A stretch of DNA of 64,000 nucleotides, from contig NZ_JACWFH010000030.1 of the NCBI RefSeq assembly GCF_019749255.1, forward strand, positions 1-64,000. Direction: 5' to 3'. This DNA is from Mesobacillus maritimus (GTDB taxonomy: Bacteria > Bacillota > Bacilli > Bacillales > Cytobacillaceae). Shown here piece by piece: positions 44,152 through 53,564 of the stretch. The position numbers and the translations under genes were made by a program. Positions within the stretch are counted from its first letter, which is position 1; every line of letters begins with the position of its first letter. The notes under the pieces are model-generated. The model made no database searches, was not told where the DNA came from, and saw only the letters and a program-made list of their open reading frames with translations.

Positions 44152-44186
44152 TAAAATCCCCCTACCGTGTTCAGTAGGGGGATTTT
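44152..44186. terminator. Terminator after NCS2 permease
   Basis: AAATCCCCCTAC pairs with GTAGGGGGATTT, a 12-bp stem with an 11-nt loop. It lies 3 bp after the permease stop on the minus strand. Confidence 0.9.
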
Positions 44187-44188
44187 CA

Positions 44189-45535
44189 TTATGAAGCTGC
44201 AGGTGTTTGCTGCGATTCTTCGACTATATTTTTGTCTCTAGGAATGATGAGGTTCAAAATGACAGCAGCCAAGGCACCAACAGCTGTTCCTGAGGAAAGA
44301 ATATAATTAGCGAAATCTGGAACACTATTCAAAATCTCTGATGGAAGAACCACGGTCCCAATTGTTAAAAGAATGGGTAAACCGATCACCATCATGTTCC
44401 GATCATTGATGACAACATTCTGGATGACCTTCATGCCATTCATGACAATTGCAACACAGACGATCCCGAAGATTCCGTTGATAACAGGTTCGGGAATACA
44501 AGTGATTAATGCTGACAGCTTTGGAATTAATCCTAAGGCAATTAATATGAACCCTGCACTGACAATAGCCATACGACTTGCTACACCAGTAATCGCAATA
44601 ATCCCAGCGTTAGAAGAATAACCAGTCATAGGGGTTCCTCCAAATAGAGAACCAACAAAACATCCTAAACCCTCGCCTACAGAGGCTTTATTAAGTCTTT
44701 TATCGTCTAGTTCACTACCAGTTACCGTTGATACAACAAACCAAGTACCTGTTGTTTCAACTAAAATAACTAAATAGATAAATACCATAGTCAAAATAGC
44801 TTGTAAATCAAATACTGGTGCTCCAAAAGGGAAGAATTGCGGCAGTGAAATCCATGCTGCATCCTTCATCGGAGAGAAATCAACAGAACCAAAAAGTGAA
44901 GCTGTAATCGTTCCTGCTACAATCGCGAGGATCACAGATACCAAACGGAAAAAGGTTCCAAACCCATTCATTTTTCTTCCTAAAAGAATACATATGACTA
45001 ACACAGCGGCCGAAACAAAGGCGATGAGAACGTTATTGCCTACATTACCTGGAGCGTGATAAATGCTATTAAACGCAGATGGCATTAAAGAAATCCCAAC
45101 AATCACAATGACAGTTCCCCCTACAATTGGCGGGATGATTTTCCTGACTGCTTTAGCAAATACTTTTAACGGATATCCAAGAGCAGCAATGAGTAATGCT
45201 CCTGGCAAAAGACTACCGAATACAGCGCCTAAACCTAACTTACCGCCAATCGCAGCAAGTGCACCAATTGGTACATAGGACGGACCTTGGACGACAGGTA
45301 AGCGTAGACCACCAATTGTTTGAATAAGCGTAGCAATTCCTGCTGCGAGAAAACACATTTGAATAAAATACGTGGTATTTAATGCATCCATTGCTAGAAG
45401 CCCCGCAATAATGATGGGAGCGATATATAAATCCATTGCAAGTACATGCTGGAAACCTAGTAGTATTGATTTCCCTACACTAATTTTCTCGTCGACCCCA
45501 ACTGTTAAGTTCGGATTTTGCTTGTTTCTCTCCAC
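44189..45535 (-). CDS. NCS2-family xanthine/uracil (urate) permease
   Basis: 448 aa from GTG 45535, the usual family length; the frame is open to 45685 but the extra 50 residues (YYMFKTPIYQWGCEVRLVY) do not fit the family. About 12-14 TM segments. Family motifs: QGPSYVPIGALAAIG and, later, ETTGTWFVVSTVTG and GLGCFVGSLFGGTPMTGYSSNAG. It imports a nucleobase by proton symport. No purine riboswitch core was found upstream, so the substrate is open. Confidence 0.92.
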   Translation of the reverse strand: MERNKQNPNLTVGVDEKISVGKSILLGFQHVLAMDLYIAPIIIAGLLAMDALNTTYFIQMCFLAAGIATLIQTIGGLRLPVVQGPSYVPIGALAAIGGKLGLGAVFGSLLPGALLIAALGYPLKVFAKAVRKIIPPIVGGTVIVIVGISLMPSAFNSIYHAPGNVGNNVLIAFVSAAVLVICILLGRKMNGFGTFFRLVSVILAIVAGTITASLFGSVDFSPMKDAAWISLPQFFPFGAPVFDLQAILTMVFIYLVILVETTGTWFVVSTVTGSELDDKRLNKASVGEGLGCFVGSLFGGTPMTGYSSNAGIIAITGVASRMAIVSAGFILIALGLIPKLSALITCIPEPVINGIFGIVCVAIVMNGMKVIQNVVINDRNMMVIGLPILLTIGTVVLPSEILNSVPDFANYILSSGTAVGALAAVILNLIIPRDKNIVEESQQTPAAS

Positions 45536-46116
45536 CTGCTTTTTCCCCCAGTATATTGAATTTTTTCTGAAAGCTAGGGCTGACCGATGATGTTGATAAA
45601 CTAGTCGGACCTCACAACCCCATTGATAGATTGGTGTTTTGAACATATAGTAAATAATGATTTCACATTGAATTATAATCGGCATTTTTCAAAAAGTAAA
45701 CACTATTTACGAATATTATTTACAAATGTTGAATTATAGTTCGGTTTTTAGTTTATTTCAGAATATTTAAGTGGCATTAGAGACGGCCTCACTATTTGTT
45801 CATAGCGGAGAACAAAAGTGGTTCATAGATGATGTTAATAAAAGAGGATTGTGTTGGAAAGAGAGAAGAAATTTCTGACAGCCTTTTATGAAAAAATGAG
45901 AGAGTTAGGGGTGTTCTTGCAGGAGGATTTGATCTTACTCTATGGTACCTTGGTTCTTTCTCTACAAAACTAGGTGTTTACTCTATGGATATTGGTCAGT
46001 AAGTCCACTTTCTCTGCCAAAGTCTATGAAATATATTTACTGGATAATTATAGGTTGTAATTTTTTGCTAAGTGGAATATTTTTAAGTAAAAAAGATACC
46101 GTGAGGGGGTAGGGGA
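45536..46116. other. Intergenic region upstream of NCS2 permease
   Basis: AT-rich region between divergent genes. It includes a 39-codon plus-strand frame (45854-45973; TTG start after AAAGAGGATTG; begins with LEREKKFLTAFYEKM) that may be a short gene or remnant. A purine riboswitch was searched for by eye and not found. Confidence 0.35.
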
Positions 46117-46455
46117 ATGGTGGTTCTTCAAAGCATCAATCTAGCTTTGCGTTTTGTGTTGGAGATGTTCGCTTTAGGGGCAGTAGCGTATTGGGGCTTT
46201 AAATATGGGAAGGATGGAATCTTTAAGTGGTCAATGGCCATAGGAGCACCCGCTTTGTTGGCGGTAGTTTGGGGAGTTTTTGGTTCACCAAAAGCGGTAA
46301 TGAAACTTACTGGGACTTTGCATTTTACTGTGGAGGTGCTCGCCTTTGGATTGCCTGCTCTCGCACTATATTTTGCGGGTAAACAAAATCTTGCTTTTAT
46401 CTATATGATCGTAGTCATCATCAATCGAATCCTCATGTTTATTTGGAATCAATAA
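46117..46455 (+). CDS. YrdB-family DUF2568 membrane protein
   Basis: 112 aa, four TM helices. NLALRFVLEMFALGAVAYWGF at the N-terminus and AVVWGVFGSPKA in the middle match the YrdB/DUF2568 family. Function unknown. GAGGGGGTAGGGG precedes the ATG. Confidence 0.9.
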   Translation: MVVLQSINLALRFVLEMFALGAVAYWGFKYGKDGIFKWSMAIGAPALLAVVWGVFGSPKAVMKLTGTLHFTVEVLAFGLPALALYFAGKQNLAFIYMIVVIINRILMFIWNQ

Positions 46456-46508
46456 GAGCCAAGATTAGCATCCCGAAAAATAGAGTTATCGGTTAGGAAG
46501 GAAGAAGA

Positions 46509-46548
46509 ATACTAGCCCACGTCCAAATAGAGGTGGGCTAATAGTATC
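46509..46548. terminator. Convergent terminator, YrdB / P450
   Basis: ATACTAGCCCAC pairs with GTGGGCTAATAGTAT with one bulge. T-rich on the plus side. Confidence 0.8.
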
Positions 46549-46634
46549 ATTTTGCATGAAGAAACCATAGCAAATAGAAAAAATACTCGCACATTGCTTG
46601 AAATAGTTGTGTTTCTACTATTCCTGTTCGTACA

Positions 46635-47996
46635 TTATCTCTCTTCCAATATCATCCTCAAACCAGGTTTCGGTCTTAGAGTAATAAGTGGTTGGGGTTT
46701 AATTGTTACATGGTTAGGGGTGAGCCGGAGGCGATATCGGTGAGTGATGCAGGCTAGAACAAGGACCATTTCCATAAAGGCAAAATGATTTCCAATACAT
46801 ACCCTCGGTCCCCCTCCGAATGGGAAGTAAGCATACGAAGGCAATGTTCTCATAAAATTATTTTCAAATCTTTCAGGGGTAAAATCATCTGGATTCTCAA
46901 AATAATCTGCTTGTCGATGAATAACATATTGACTCATGAGAACAGTTTCACCTTTTTCAAAGAGATAACCACCGATTTCAACATCCTCGTCCACTTGCCT
47001 TCCAATTACATAGGCAGGGGGATATAGTCGAAGAGATTCCCAAATTACGTTTTGTGTGTAAGGTAGTCTTTGGAAGTGTTCAGGTTTTAGCGATTCTGTA
47101 CCAAGGACAGCGTCTATTTCGTTATGAAGTTTTTCCTCTACTTCTGGATGCTGTGACAATAGATAAAGCGTCCATGACAGGGCATTTGCAGTTGTCTCAT
47201 GTCCAGCTAGAAAAATAGTCATCAGCTCGTCGCGAAGCTGCTCGTCGGTCATGCCTGTCCCGTGCTCCTCATCCCTCGCTTCCATTAAGATTCCAAGAAG
47301 GTCTTCCTTCAAACCGTCTTCCTGTCTTCGATTGCCAATGATGTTAAAAAGCAATTCATCGAGTGCTTTGGCAACCTGTTTGAATTCGCGGTTGGTTTTA
47401 GTTGGCAGCCATAAAGGCATCGGAAGGATGGATCGCATGCGCTTAATAGCAAGCTTCATCCCTTTCTCAACGGAATCTCCCAATAGTTCATGTCCCTCTT
47501 TGAAATCCATGCTAAACATTGTTTTGGTGATTATCCCTAAGGTAATATCCAACATATCCTCGGTGATTTCGGTTTCCATGCCTGCGCTCCATTTATTCAT
47601 ATATTCTTCGGTAATATCAATCATATCTTGAGCGTAGCCGTTTATATGTGTTTTCTTGAAGGCAGGCTGTATCAGCCTTCTCTGCTGCATATGCATTTCT
47701 TTTTCACTTGTTAAGAGACCTTCGCCAATAAGTGCTTTTAGAGACTGAACATCCCTCGACTTAATAAAGCTTTTTTGTTTCGTCACGAGTACTTCTTTTA
47801 TTAACTCCGGATCCGATAGTAGAATAACTTTTTGAAACGGACCTAAGCGAAAACGAACAATATCTCCATATCTACTTGTAAGAGTTCGCATAAAACGAAG
47901 CGGGCTTTTTTGAAATTCGTTTAAATGTCCTGTGAAAAAACTTCCGTTCTGAGCCACTGGTATTTGCTTTTTGTTGAATGGATCGTCCAATAACAT
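46635..47996 (-). CDS. Cytochrome P450
   Basis: 453-aa soluble mono-oxygenase. I-helix oxygen-binding AGHETTANALSW (about 254-265), K-helix ESLR (ExxR), PERF, and heme-binding FGGGPRVCIG with axial ligand C400. No fused reductase, so it needs separate ferredoxin/flavodoxin partners, none adjacent. Its length and motif set resemble the fatty-acid hydroxylase-like P450s of Bacillus (CYP102 heme domain or CYP197 relatives). Substrate unknown. AGGAGG precedes the ATG. Confidence 0.95.
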   Translation of the reverse strand: MLLDDPFNKKQIPVAQNGSFFTGHLNEFQKSPLRFMRTLTSRYGDIVRFRLGPFQKVILLSDPELIKEVLVTKQKSFIKSRDVQSLKALIGEGLLTSEKEMHMQQRRLIQPAFKKTHINGYAQDMIDITEEYMNKWSAGMETEITEDMLDITLGIITKTMFSMDFKEGHELLGDSVEKGMKLAIKRMRSILPMPLWLPTKTNREFKQVAKALDELLFNIIGNRRQEDGLKEDLLGILMEARDEEHGTGMTDEQLRDELMTIFLAGHETTANALSWTLYLLSQHPEVEEKLHNEIDAVLGTESLKPEHFQRLPYTQNVIWESLRLYPPAYVIGRQVDEDVEIGGYLFEKGETVLMSQYVIHRQADYFENPDDFTPERFENNFMRTLPSYAYFPFGGGPRVCIGNHFAFMEMVLVLACITHRYRLRLTPNHVTIKPQPLITLRPKPGLRMILEER

Positions 47997-48268
47997 GTCC
48001 TCCTTTCATGACCATATGGAACAAGGTTTTTACTCCGTATATGATAAGCAAATAGCTAGGGTTTTGTGTGTAAATTGGTGGAAAAGCCCTAGCCTGAATT
48101 TTTTTAAGAGAAGGCTCGTAAATGAACAACTCCATTCCTTCCAAAGCTAGTCATATCAACCATTTTAAGCACCCTTAGTGTAGGGATGTATAAGATATAA
48201 AAGAGCTTGTTTTAGGTAAAAAAGCTATGTGGCTCTAGGCTTTGACAGAATGAAAGGAAGGAGAACAT

Positions 48269-48787
48269 ATGAGTAAACTAAAAGATTTAACATTGCTCGT
48301 TGCCAAGTATGAGAAAGAACTAAATACTCTAATACAGGAAAAGCTGAACGATCATGAGTTAGTGAATAGCGCAAATGAAGGGTTACAGAAACATCTTAGT
48401 ACGCTAAGAAAGCTTCGTAAATTCAATGAATTCGTTGCACAGCAATTGAATCTTCCTACAAAGGATGATGTGGCTGCTATTGCAAAATTGGTTATGCAGC
48501 TTGAAGAGAAGTTGGATCGTATAGAAGACTTGCTTATGCACCTACTTGATGAAAATCCATCAGCGTTGTCCCAAGAAGGCCTTAATCAAACTACAACAAA
48601 CAATGATTCTGAAAGCCTGCAAGCAGATGATGTGAACGAAGACCAGGAGTTGGATGAATTATCAGATGAGGAATCCTCAAAACCCCTTAAAACTAAAATA
48701 ATGAATTTGCTATCTGAAATGGGAATGAAAGTATTAAAAGATGCAGTGAAAAATGCCCTTGCTCAAAGGGGAAACTCTGGTGTTTAA
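48269..48787 (+). CDS. PhaR-like subunit of a second PHA synthase
   Basis: 172 aa. It shares with phaR the segment GLQKHLSTLRKL ... LNLPTKDDVAAIAKLVMQLEEKLDRIEDL (about 45-95), followed by an acidic, low-complexity tail and a short amphipathic C-terminus. GAAGGAG precedes the ATG. The 3' end overlaps the phaC-like gene by 8 bp, so this is a compact second phaRC operon without phaQ, phaP or phasin genes. Confidence 0.82.
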   Translation: MSKLKDLTLLVAKYEKELNTLIQEKLNDHELVNSANEGLQKHLSTLRKLRKFNEFVAQQLNLPTKDDVAAIAKLVMQLEEKLDRIEDLLMHLLDENPSALSQEGLNQTTTNNDSESLQADDVNEDQELDELSDEESSKPLKTKIMNLLSEMGMKVLKDAVKNALAQRGNSGV

Positions 48788-49802
48788 AGACCCACGTAAA
48801 CCAAAGGGCTTAAAACGATTCGGTACTTTACCCAATCATCCAGATGTACCAGTTGGACCAACTCCAAGAAAAGCAGTTTGGAAAAGAAATAAGGCTACGC
48901 TTTGGTATTATCCGTCCCCAGTAAAAAATAAGAGAACTCCACTATTTCTCGTTTATTCACTTGTCAATCAAGCTTTTATATTAGACCTTGGGCCAGGAGC
49001 CAGCATGATTGAAGGGTTTACCCAAGCAGGATATGATGTCTACTTATTAGATTTCGGAATTCCAGGCTATGAGGACAAACATCTAACTCTAGGAGATTAT
49101 ATTTTTGATTATATTCAAACAGGAGTACGAAGGGCACTTAGGCATTCTGGTGCCGAGGAAATCACTGTAATAGGTTACTGTCTTGGCGGCACGTTAGCCT
49201 TAATTTATGCGGCGGTGGCAAATGAGCCCATTAAAAACTTAATTTTGTTTGCAACTCCAGTTGACATAGGTGAAGTTCCATACATGGACAAATGGACGAA
49301 TGCGATTAAGCGTGGAGACCTAAAGATGGACGATTTTATTGATGAATACGGAGTTATACCAGCTCAAGTAATGGAATTTTGGCTGCGCCTTATTACAGCT
49401 CCTGTAAATGTAACCCCCTATTTAGCATTATTAGGAAGGTTGAACGATAAGAATTATATTAGAAAGTGGAAGCAGTTTGACAAATGGGTGAAAGGGCATA
49501 TTCCATTTGTTGGGGCCGCCTTTAAAGAGTTAATCAATGAACTTCTAATTAAAAATAAGCTGATAAAAAATAAGTTGGAACTAAGAGGGAAAAAGGTTAG
49601 CTTGAAAAAAATCAAAGCGAACCTTCTTGTCGTTTCAACGGAAGCTGACGCGCTGATCCCCGAAGAGATGACCAAGCCATTAATGTCAAAGGTCTCTTCC
49701 CGGGATAAGACATATAAGCGAGTAAGAGGCGGGCATGTCAGCCTTGCTATTAAAGGAGGCTTACCTGATTTTCTAACAGAATGGCTTCAGAAAAGGTCTT
49801 AA
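48780..49802 (+). CDS. Second class IV-type PHA synthase PhaC
   Basis: 340 aa from GTG 48780, 8 nt after AAAGGGG; the ATG at 48753 lies before that RBS. Nucleophile C134 in VIGYCLGGTLA; catalytic Asp in STEADALIPEE and His in RGGHVSLAI. LLDFGIPGYED parallels LLDWGNPGYED of the main PhaC. The N-terminus is shorter than in the main PhaC. Whether it makes a different polymer or replaces the main enzyme under other conditions is unknown. Confidence 0.93.
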   Translation: MFKDPRKPKGLKRFGTLPNHPDVPVGPTPRKAVWKRNKATLWYYPSPVKNKRTPLFLVYSLVNQAFILDLGPGASMIEGFTQAGYDVYLLDFGIPGYEDKHLTLGDYIFDYIQTGVRRALRHSGAEEITVIGYCLGGTLALIYAAVANEPIKNLILFATPVDIGEVPYMDKWTNAIKRGDLKMDDFIDEYGVIPAQVMEFWLRLITAPVNVTPYLALLGRLNDKNYIRKWKQFDKWVKGHIPFVGAAFKELINELLIKNKLIKNKLELRGKKVSLKKIKANLLVVSTEADALIPEEMTKPLMSKVSSRDKTYKRVRGGHVSLAIKGGLPDFLTEWLQKRS

Positions 49803-49810
49803 ATAGGTAA

Positions 49811-49852
49811 AAATGATTAGCCACTTAAAATAAGTGGCTAATCATTTTTTTA
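49811..49852 (+). terminator. Terminator after second phaC
   Basis: AAATGATTAGCCACTT pairs perfectly with AAGTGGCTAATCATTT, followed by T4. Confidence 0.95.
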
Positions 49853-49960
49853 TAAGAGTGTAATTAATCTTTGAAAGTCTACTAGATATAAAACAGAATA
49901 CAGAGAGGGAATAGTGTTCTTTCTGCATTCGGTTCCGATAGAGCTATACACTTTTTATTT

Positions 49961-50872
49961 TTATCGAGCTTCGTAGACTTCTAAATTAGCATATATGGTG
50001 CCGATAACAGGCGTGCGAAGTTGTTTCACTTTTGCAATTTGTAATAGGTAACCAAAAAAGTGTTCAGCTTCTGTCTTTAAGCCTTTTTCCATATCGCGCT
50101 GAAGCGAGGATTTCATGTTGTATCCCATCTGCATGATTTTATCCATTTGGCTAGCCTCAATCCCTTCAGCAAGTGGTGCCTCAACGCTTCGCATTACGTT
50201 GCCGACCTCTTCGAGTAAAGTTTGAATAGTTTCGACTCCATACTCTTGATCACGGATTGGCCCAATTGGAGCCCGGAAAATAGAAGTTACGCCACTAAGA
50301 GTAGCGATAAACTGGTATTTATGCCACATATCCTGCTCGATATTCTCTGAAAGACGGAAACTAGCTTTTGTTCCTTGGAAAGTTGATTCGAGTTTTTTAA
50401 TTCTTTCTGTCTGCTCCCCTGAGAACTCACCAAAGACTAAATCGTGAATTGGGCTCGTTTGAACGACTGTCCCTTTCTCATCAAGAGTTGTTTCAATAAA
50501 GCATAACCCACCAATAACGCTCTCATCCCCAAATACTGCTCTGAGTTCATCTACATGAGCAATACCATTTAAGAGTGGTAAGATCATGGTGTTTTCTGTG
50601 ACATAAGGTTTCATGCCTTCAATCGCACCCTGTAAATGATAGGCTTTCGTTGATAACAAGATGACATCGAAAGGCTCTGCGGGTTCTCCGCTTACTATGG
50701 TTTTCGGTTTAAACTCCATATTTCCGTGAACACTCTCAATCACTAGTCCGGTCTCATCTAGTTGTTGCTTTCTATTTTGGCGGACAAGGAAAGTGACGTC
50801 TTCGCCTTTTTCTACTAGACGACCACCAAAATAACCACCAATACCACCTGCACCAACAATTAATACTCTCAT
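49961..50872 (-). CDS. 2-dehydropantoate 2-reductase family protein
   Basis: 303 aa. N-terminal Rossmann motif VGAGGIGGYFGGRL (about 6-19), a KAY element (LLSTKAYHL) with the catalytic lysine, and a helical C-terminal domain with MWHKYQFIATLSG. Ketopantoate reductase (PanE) activity in coenzyme A synthesis is possible, but many Bacillus carry several paralogues and no pan gene is adjacent. AGGAGGC precedes the ATG. Confidence 0.88.
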   Translation of the reverse strand: MRVLIVGAGGIGGYFGGRLVEKGEDVTFLVRQNRKQQLDETGLVIESVHGNMEFKPKTIVSGEPAEPFDVILLSTKAYHLQGAIEGMKPYVTENTMILPLLNGIAHVDELRAVFGDESVIGGLCFIETTLDEKGTVVQTSPIHDLVFGEFSGEQTERIKKLESTFQGTKASFRLSENIEQDMWHKYQFIATLSGVTSIFRAPIGPIRDQEYGVETIQTLLEEVGNVMRSVEAPLAEGIEASQMDKIMQMGYNMKSSLQRDMEKGLKTEAEHFFGYLLQIAKVKQLRTPVIGTIYANLEVYEAR

Positions 50873-51000
50873 AGAAAATAGCCTCCTTATGCAATCATTC
50901 TCTTATTCAAATTTACTTTATCAGACATGTATCTGTTTATAATTTACCATTTTAAGGGTTTTGTTGCTTTAGTTTAAACTAAAAGGAATTTCAGCTAATA

Positions 51001-51040
51001 AAAGAAGTGCACGCATTTCAATCCGCGTGCACTTCTTTTT
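51001..51040. terminator. Terminator of the cstA operon
   Basis: AAAGAAGTGCACGC pairs with GCGTGCACTTCTTT. It lies 2 bp past the stop of the small membrane gene on the minus strand. Confidence 0.92.
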
Positions 51041-51041
51041 A

Positions 51042-51188
51042 CTAAATGAGAGCAATCCCAAGCGCTCCGGCAATAATCAAGAGGCTGATGATTTTGACGA
51101 AAAGGGGAAGGGTGTCCTTGCCCTTTTCGTTTATCTTTTTCTCTTCCTCATTGACCACCTTGCGATATTCCAGACTGCAGCAACTCAT
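51042..51188 (-). CDS. Small single-span membrane protein coupled to cstA
   Basis: 48 aa, below usual length cut-offs. Its ATG shares one base with the cstA stop (TAATG), so translation is coupled. The start is MSCCSLEYRKVVNEEEKK; residues about 30-47 (FVKIISLLIIAGALGIAL) form one TM helix. In E. coli, CstA and BtsT (YjiY) have small partners (YbdD, YjiX), but this sequence is not clearly one of them; it is a functional analogue candidate. It is the last gene before the terminator. Confidence 0.75.
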   Translation of the reverse strand: MSCCSLEYRKVVNEEEKKINEKGKDTLPLFVKIISLLIIAGALGIALI

Positions 51189-52639
51189 TAGGCAACCTTG
51201 TTCCAGTTTGAGATATCCTCTTCAAGTGGAAGATTATTTGCACGGTTTTTCTTAGCTGCTACGAAGAAGAGGACAACGAGTATTGCGGATCCGATAAATC
51301 CACCAATCCAAGAAGCATTCATGGATAAGCCAAAACCAATTTGTGCATTTAAGATATAAGTGATAACCATGACTAACATAAATGTTCCCGGAATAAGTGG
51401 GATAAAATAGTTTTTCTTAGCAATATACAAGTACATTGCACCCACAAATAGGGCAATAACAGCTGTAGCTTGGTTCGCCCAGCTAAAGTATCTCCATAAA
51501 ATGTTAAAGTCAATTTGTGTTAGGACAATCGAAACTGCGAATAATGGAACGGCAATCCATAGACGGCTGCTAATTTTCTTCTGTGCAATATTTAAATATT
51601 CCGCGATAATCATACGAGCGCTACGGAAGGCAGTGTCTCCAGATGTAATTGGAAGAACGACTACTCCAAGGATAGCTAATGTACCACCGATTGCACCAAG
51701 CATTGTAGTAGATACTTCACTTACAACTGCTCCAGGACCACCAGCTGCTAATACTTCATTTAAGCCACCATAACCGTCAAATAAACTCATTGCGGCTGCA
51801 GCCCAAATCATAGCAATAATACCTTCTGCAATCATCATACCGTAGAAAATTTTACGACCTTGCTTTTCCTTTTGTGTAGTACGTGAAATGATTGGTGTTT
51901 GTGTTGCATGGAAACCTGAAAGTGCTCCACATGTAATCGTAAAGAAGATTAATGGGAAGATTGGTGCATTATCAGGGTGGAAATTACTTAATGAAATTTC
52001 AGGAATCGGTGCTCCTGTTACGACAAGTGCGACACCTACTCCCACAGCACTGATGATTAATAATGCTCCAAAGTATGGATATAGGCGACCGATGATTTTA
52101 TCAACTGGTAAAAGTGTAGCCAGAATATAATATACAAAGATAGCGGCGATAAGGATGCCTAGTGCTACTTTCCCGTCCATAAGAACATGAAGTAAGCTAG
52201 CTGGAGTAGAAACGAATACTGTACCAACTAGTAATAGTAGAAGGACAGCAAATGCATTAACAACGTGCTTCATGACCTTACCTAAAAACTTACTTGCCAG
52301 TTCCGGTAAGTGGGCACCACGGTTACGGATGGAAATCATCCCAGTAAGATAATCGTGAACAGCACCAGCGAAAATACAGCCAATAACGATCCAAATGAAT
52401 GCTACAGGTCCGTAAAGCGCTCCCATAATTGGTCCAAAAATTGGTCCTGTACCAGCAATATTTAATAGCTGAATCAAGGAGTTCTTTGATGTGCTCATCG
52501 GGATGTAATCGACGCCATCACCATTTACGTAAGCAGGTGTGGTACGTTCTTCTTTCACCCCAAACACTTTCTCAATAAATTTACCATAAGTAAAATAACC
52601 AATAATTAAAAGGGCAATCCCTGCTAAAAATGTATACAT
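51188..52639 (-). CDS. cstA: CstA-family carbon starvation / pyruvate transporter
   Basis: 483-aa membrane protein with about 14-16 TM segments. CstA family patterns: GTGPIFGPIMGALYGPVAFIW and the later GALSGFHATQTPIISRTTQ. E. coli BtsT and CstA take up pyruvate and peptides. It stands next to a LytS/LytTR pair, the same pairing as BtsSR-BtsT, so pyruvate uptake is favoured by context. A cre site lies over its promoter. AAAGGGGG precedes the ATG. Confidence 0.93.
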   Translation of the reverse strand: MYTFLAGIALLIIGYFTYGKFIEKVFGVKEERTTPAYVNGDGVDYIPMSTSKNSLIQLLNIAGTGPIFGPIMGALYGPVAFIWIVIGCIFAGAVHDYLTGMISIRNRGAHLPELASKFLGKVMKHVVNAFAVLLLLLVGTVFVSTPASLLHVLMDGKVALGILIAAIFVYYILATLLPVDKIIGRLYPYFGALLIISAVGVGVALVVTGAPIPEISLSNFHPDNAPIFPLIFFTITCGALSGFHATQTPIISRTTQKEKQGRKIFYGMMIAEGIIAMIWAAAAMSLFDGYGGLNEVLAAGGPGAVVSEVSTTMLGAIGGTLAILGVVVLPITSGDTAFRSARMIIAEYLNIAQKKISSRLWIAVPLFAVSIVLTQIDFNILWRYFSWANQATAVIALFVGAMYLYIAKKNYFIPLIPGTFMLVMVITYILNAQIGFGLSMNASWIGGFIGSAILVVLFFVAAKKNRANNLPLEEDISNWNKVA

Positions 52640-52668
52640 CTGTGTTCCCCCTTTGTCCTGTAAGTAAA

Positions 52669-52682
52669 TGAATGCGTTTACA
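52669..52682. promoter_or_regulatory. cre site at the cstA promoter
   Basis: On the minus strand TGTAAACGCATTCA fits TGNAANCGNNNNCA. It lies just downstream of a TATACT -10 (about 52688-52693), where CcpA binding would block transcription. CcpA repression of cstA is known in B. subtilis. Confidence 0.7.
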
Positions 52683-52832
52683 TTACTAGTATAAGAGAGT
52701 TGTAGACGAATAGGGGGATTTCAGTTTATTAAGTCGAAAATTAGGGTTAACATGCTTTATTTTAAGAGTAAGATGCATTCGTCAAGGGTGAAAATGTGAC
52801 AGATTATCAAATTATGGTTTCAGGAGCTTTCA

Positions 52833-53564
52833 TTAAATCTCTAACCTTGACCGTAGAGCTTTAACATAATTTCGGCTAACGGATAGTAAATCTTCTTTGC
52901 CTTCAATTTCCAGATGATAAGCACCATTAAACCAAGGCGTAAGACGAGTTACGTGTTCAAGATTGACTAAATAGCTTTTATGGATGCGGAAAAAGCTATA
53001 ACTAGTAAGTCGACTTTCTAAGTCTTTTAGTGGAGTTTTGATTTCAAATTCATCTTTTTTGGTGATGATTTTCGTCACCTTTTCCTCCCTGAACATATAA
53101 AGAATCTCCTTTGGTTCTAGGTAAAAAATTTCTCCCTCCGATTCTACTGCTAGCTTTGCAGCAGCCTTCCCAACATCATAACCAACTGGAGTGGTGAACT
53201 TCTTCTCAATTCTTTCAACCGTTTCCTGTAATAGCTCCTCGTCATAGGGTTTTAATAGATAGTCAATGGCATCGTAGCGGAATGCCTCTGCAGCAAATTG
53301 TGGGTACGCTGTTGTAAACACAACTAATGGCGGTTTTTTAAATTCCATTAATGCCTTTGCGGCAGCCATACCATTCATTTTAGGCATCTCCACATCTAGG
53401 AATACAACATCTGGTTGGAGCTGAAGGGTTTTCATAATGGCCGTCTCCCCAGATTCAGCCTCTCCGACAATCTGAATAGAAGGGTAGGATTGCAATAAAT
53501 GCTTTAATTCATCACGGCTATAGCGTTCATCATCAACTATTAATGTTTTTATGGTTGTTTCCAT
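52833..53564 (-). CDS. LytTR-family response regulator
   Basis: 243 aa. N-terminal receiver with D in DVVFLDVEMPKMNG (about 57) and LKPYDEE; C-terminal LytTR DNA-binding domain (about 140-243: IHKSYLVNLEHVTRLTPW). It directly follows the LytS-type kinase (53565) with no gap. In this setting it probably activates cstA. LytR/LytT (lrgAB control) is the alternative, but no lrgAB is present. Confidence 0.93.
   Translation of the reverse strand: METTIKTLIVDDERYSRDELKHLLQSYPSIQIVGEAESGETAIMKTLQLQPDVVFLDVEMPKMNGMAAAKALMEFKKPPLVVFTTAYPQFAAEAFRYDAIDYLLKPYDEELLQETVERIEKKFTTPVGYDVGKAAAKLAVESEGEIFYLEPKEILYMFREEKVTKIITKKDEFEIKTPLKDLESRLTSYSFFRIHKSYLVNLEHVTRLTPWFNGAYHLEIEGKEDLLSVSRNYVKALRSRLEI

Noticed and set aside
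45536-45685. Possible purine riboswitch before the NCS2 permease
   Set aside because: GTCCGACTA resembles the 3' arm, but the conserved GTTTCTACC loop and the TATA-rich P1 stem are missing.
46552-46743. 63-aa plus-strand frame over the P450 3' end
   Set aside because: No RBS, and it overlaps the well-supported P450 coding region.
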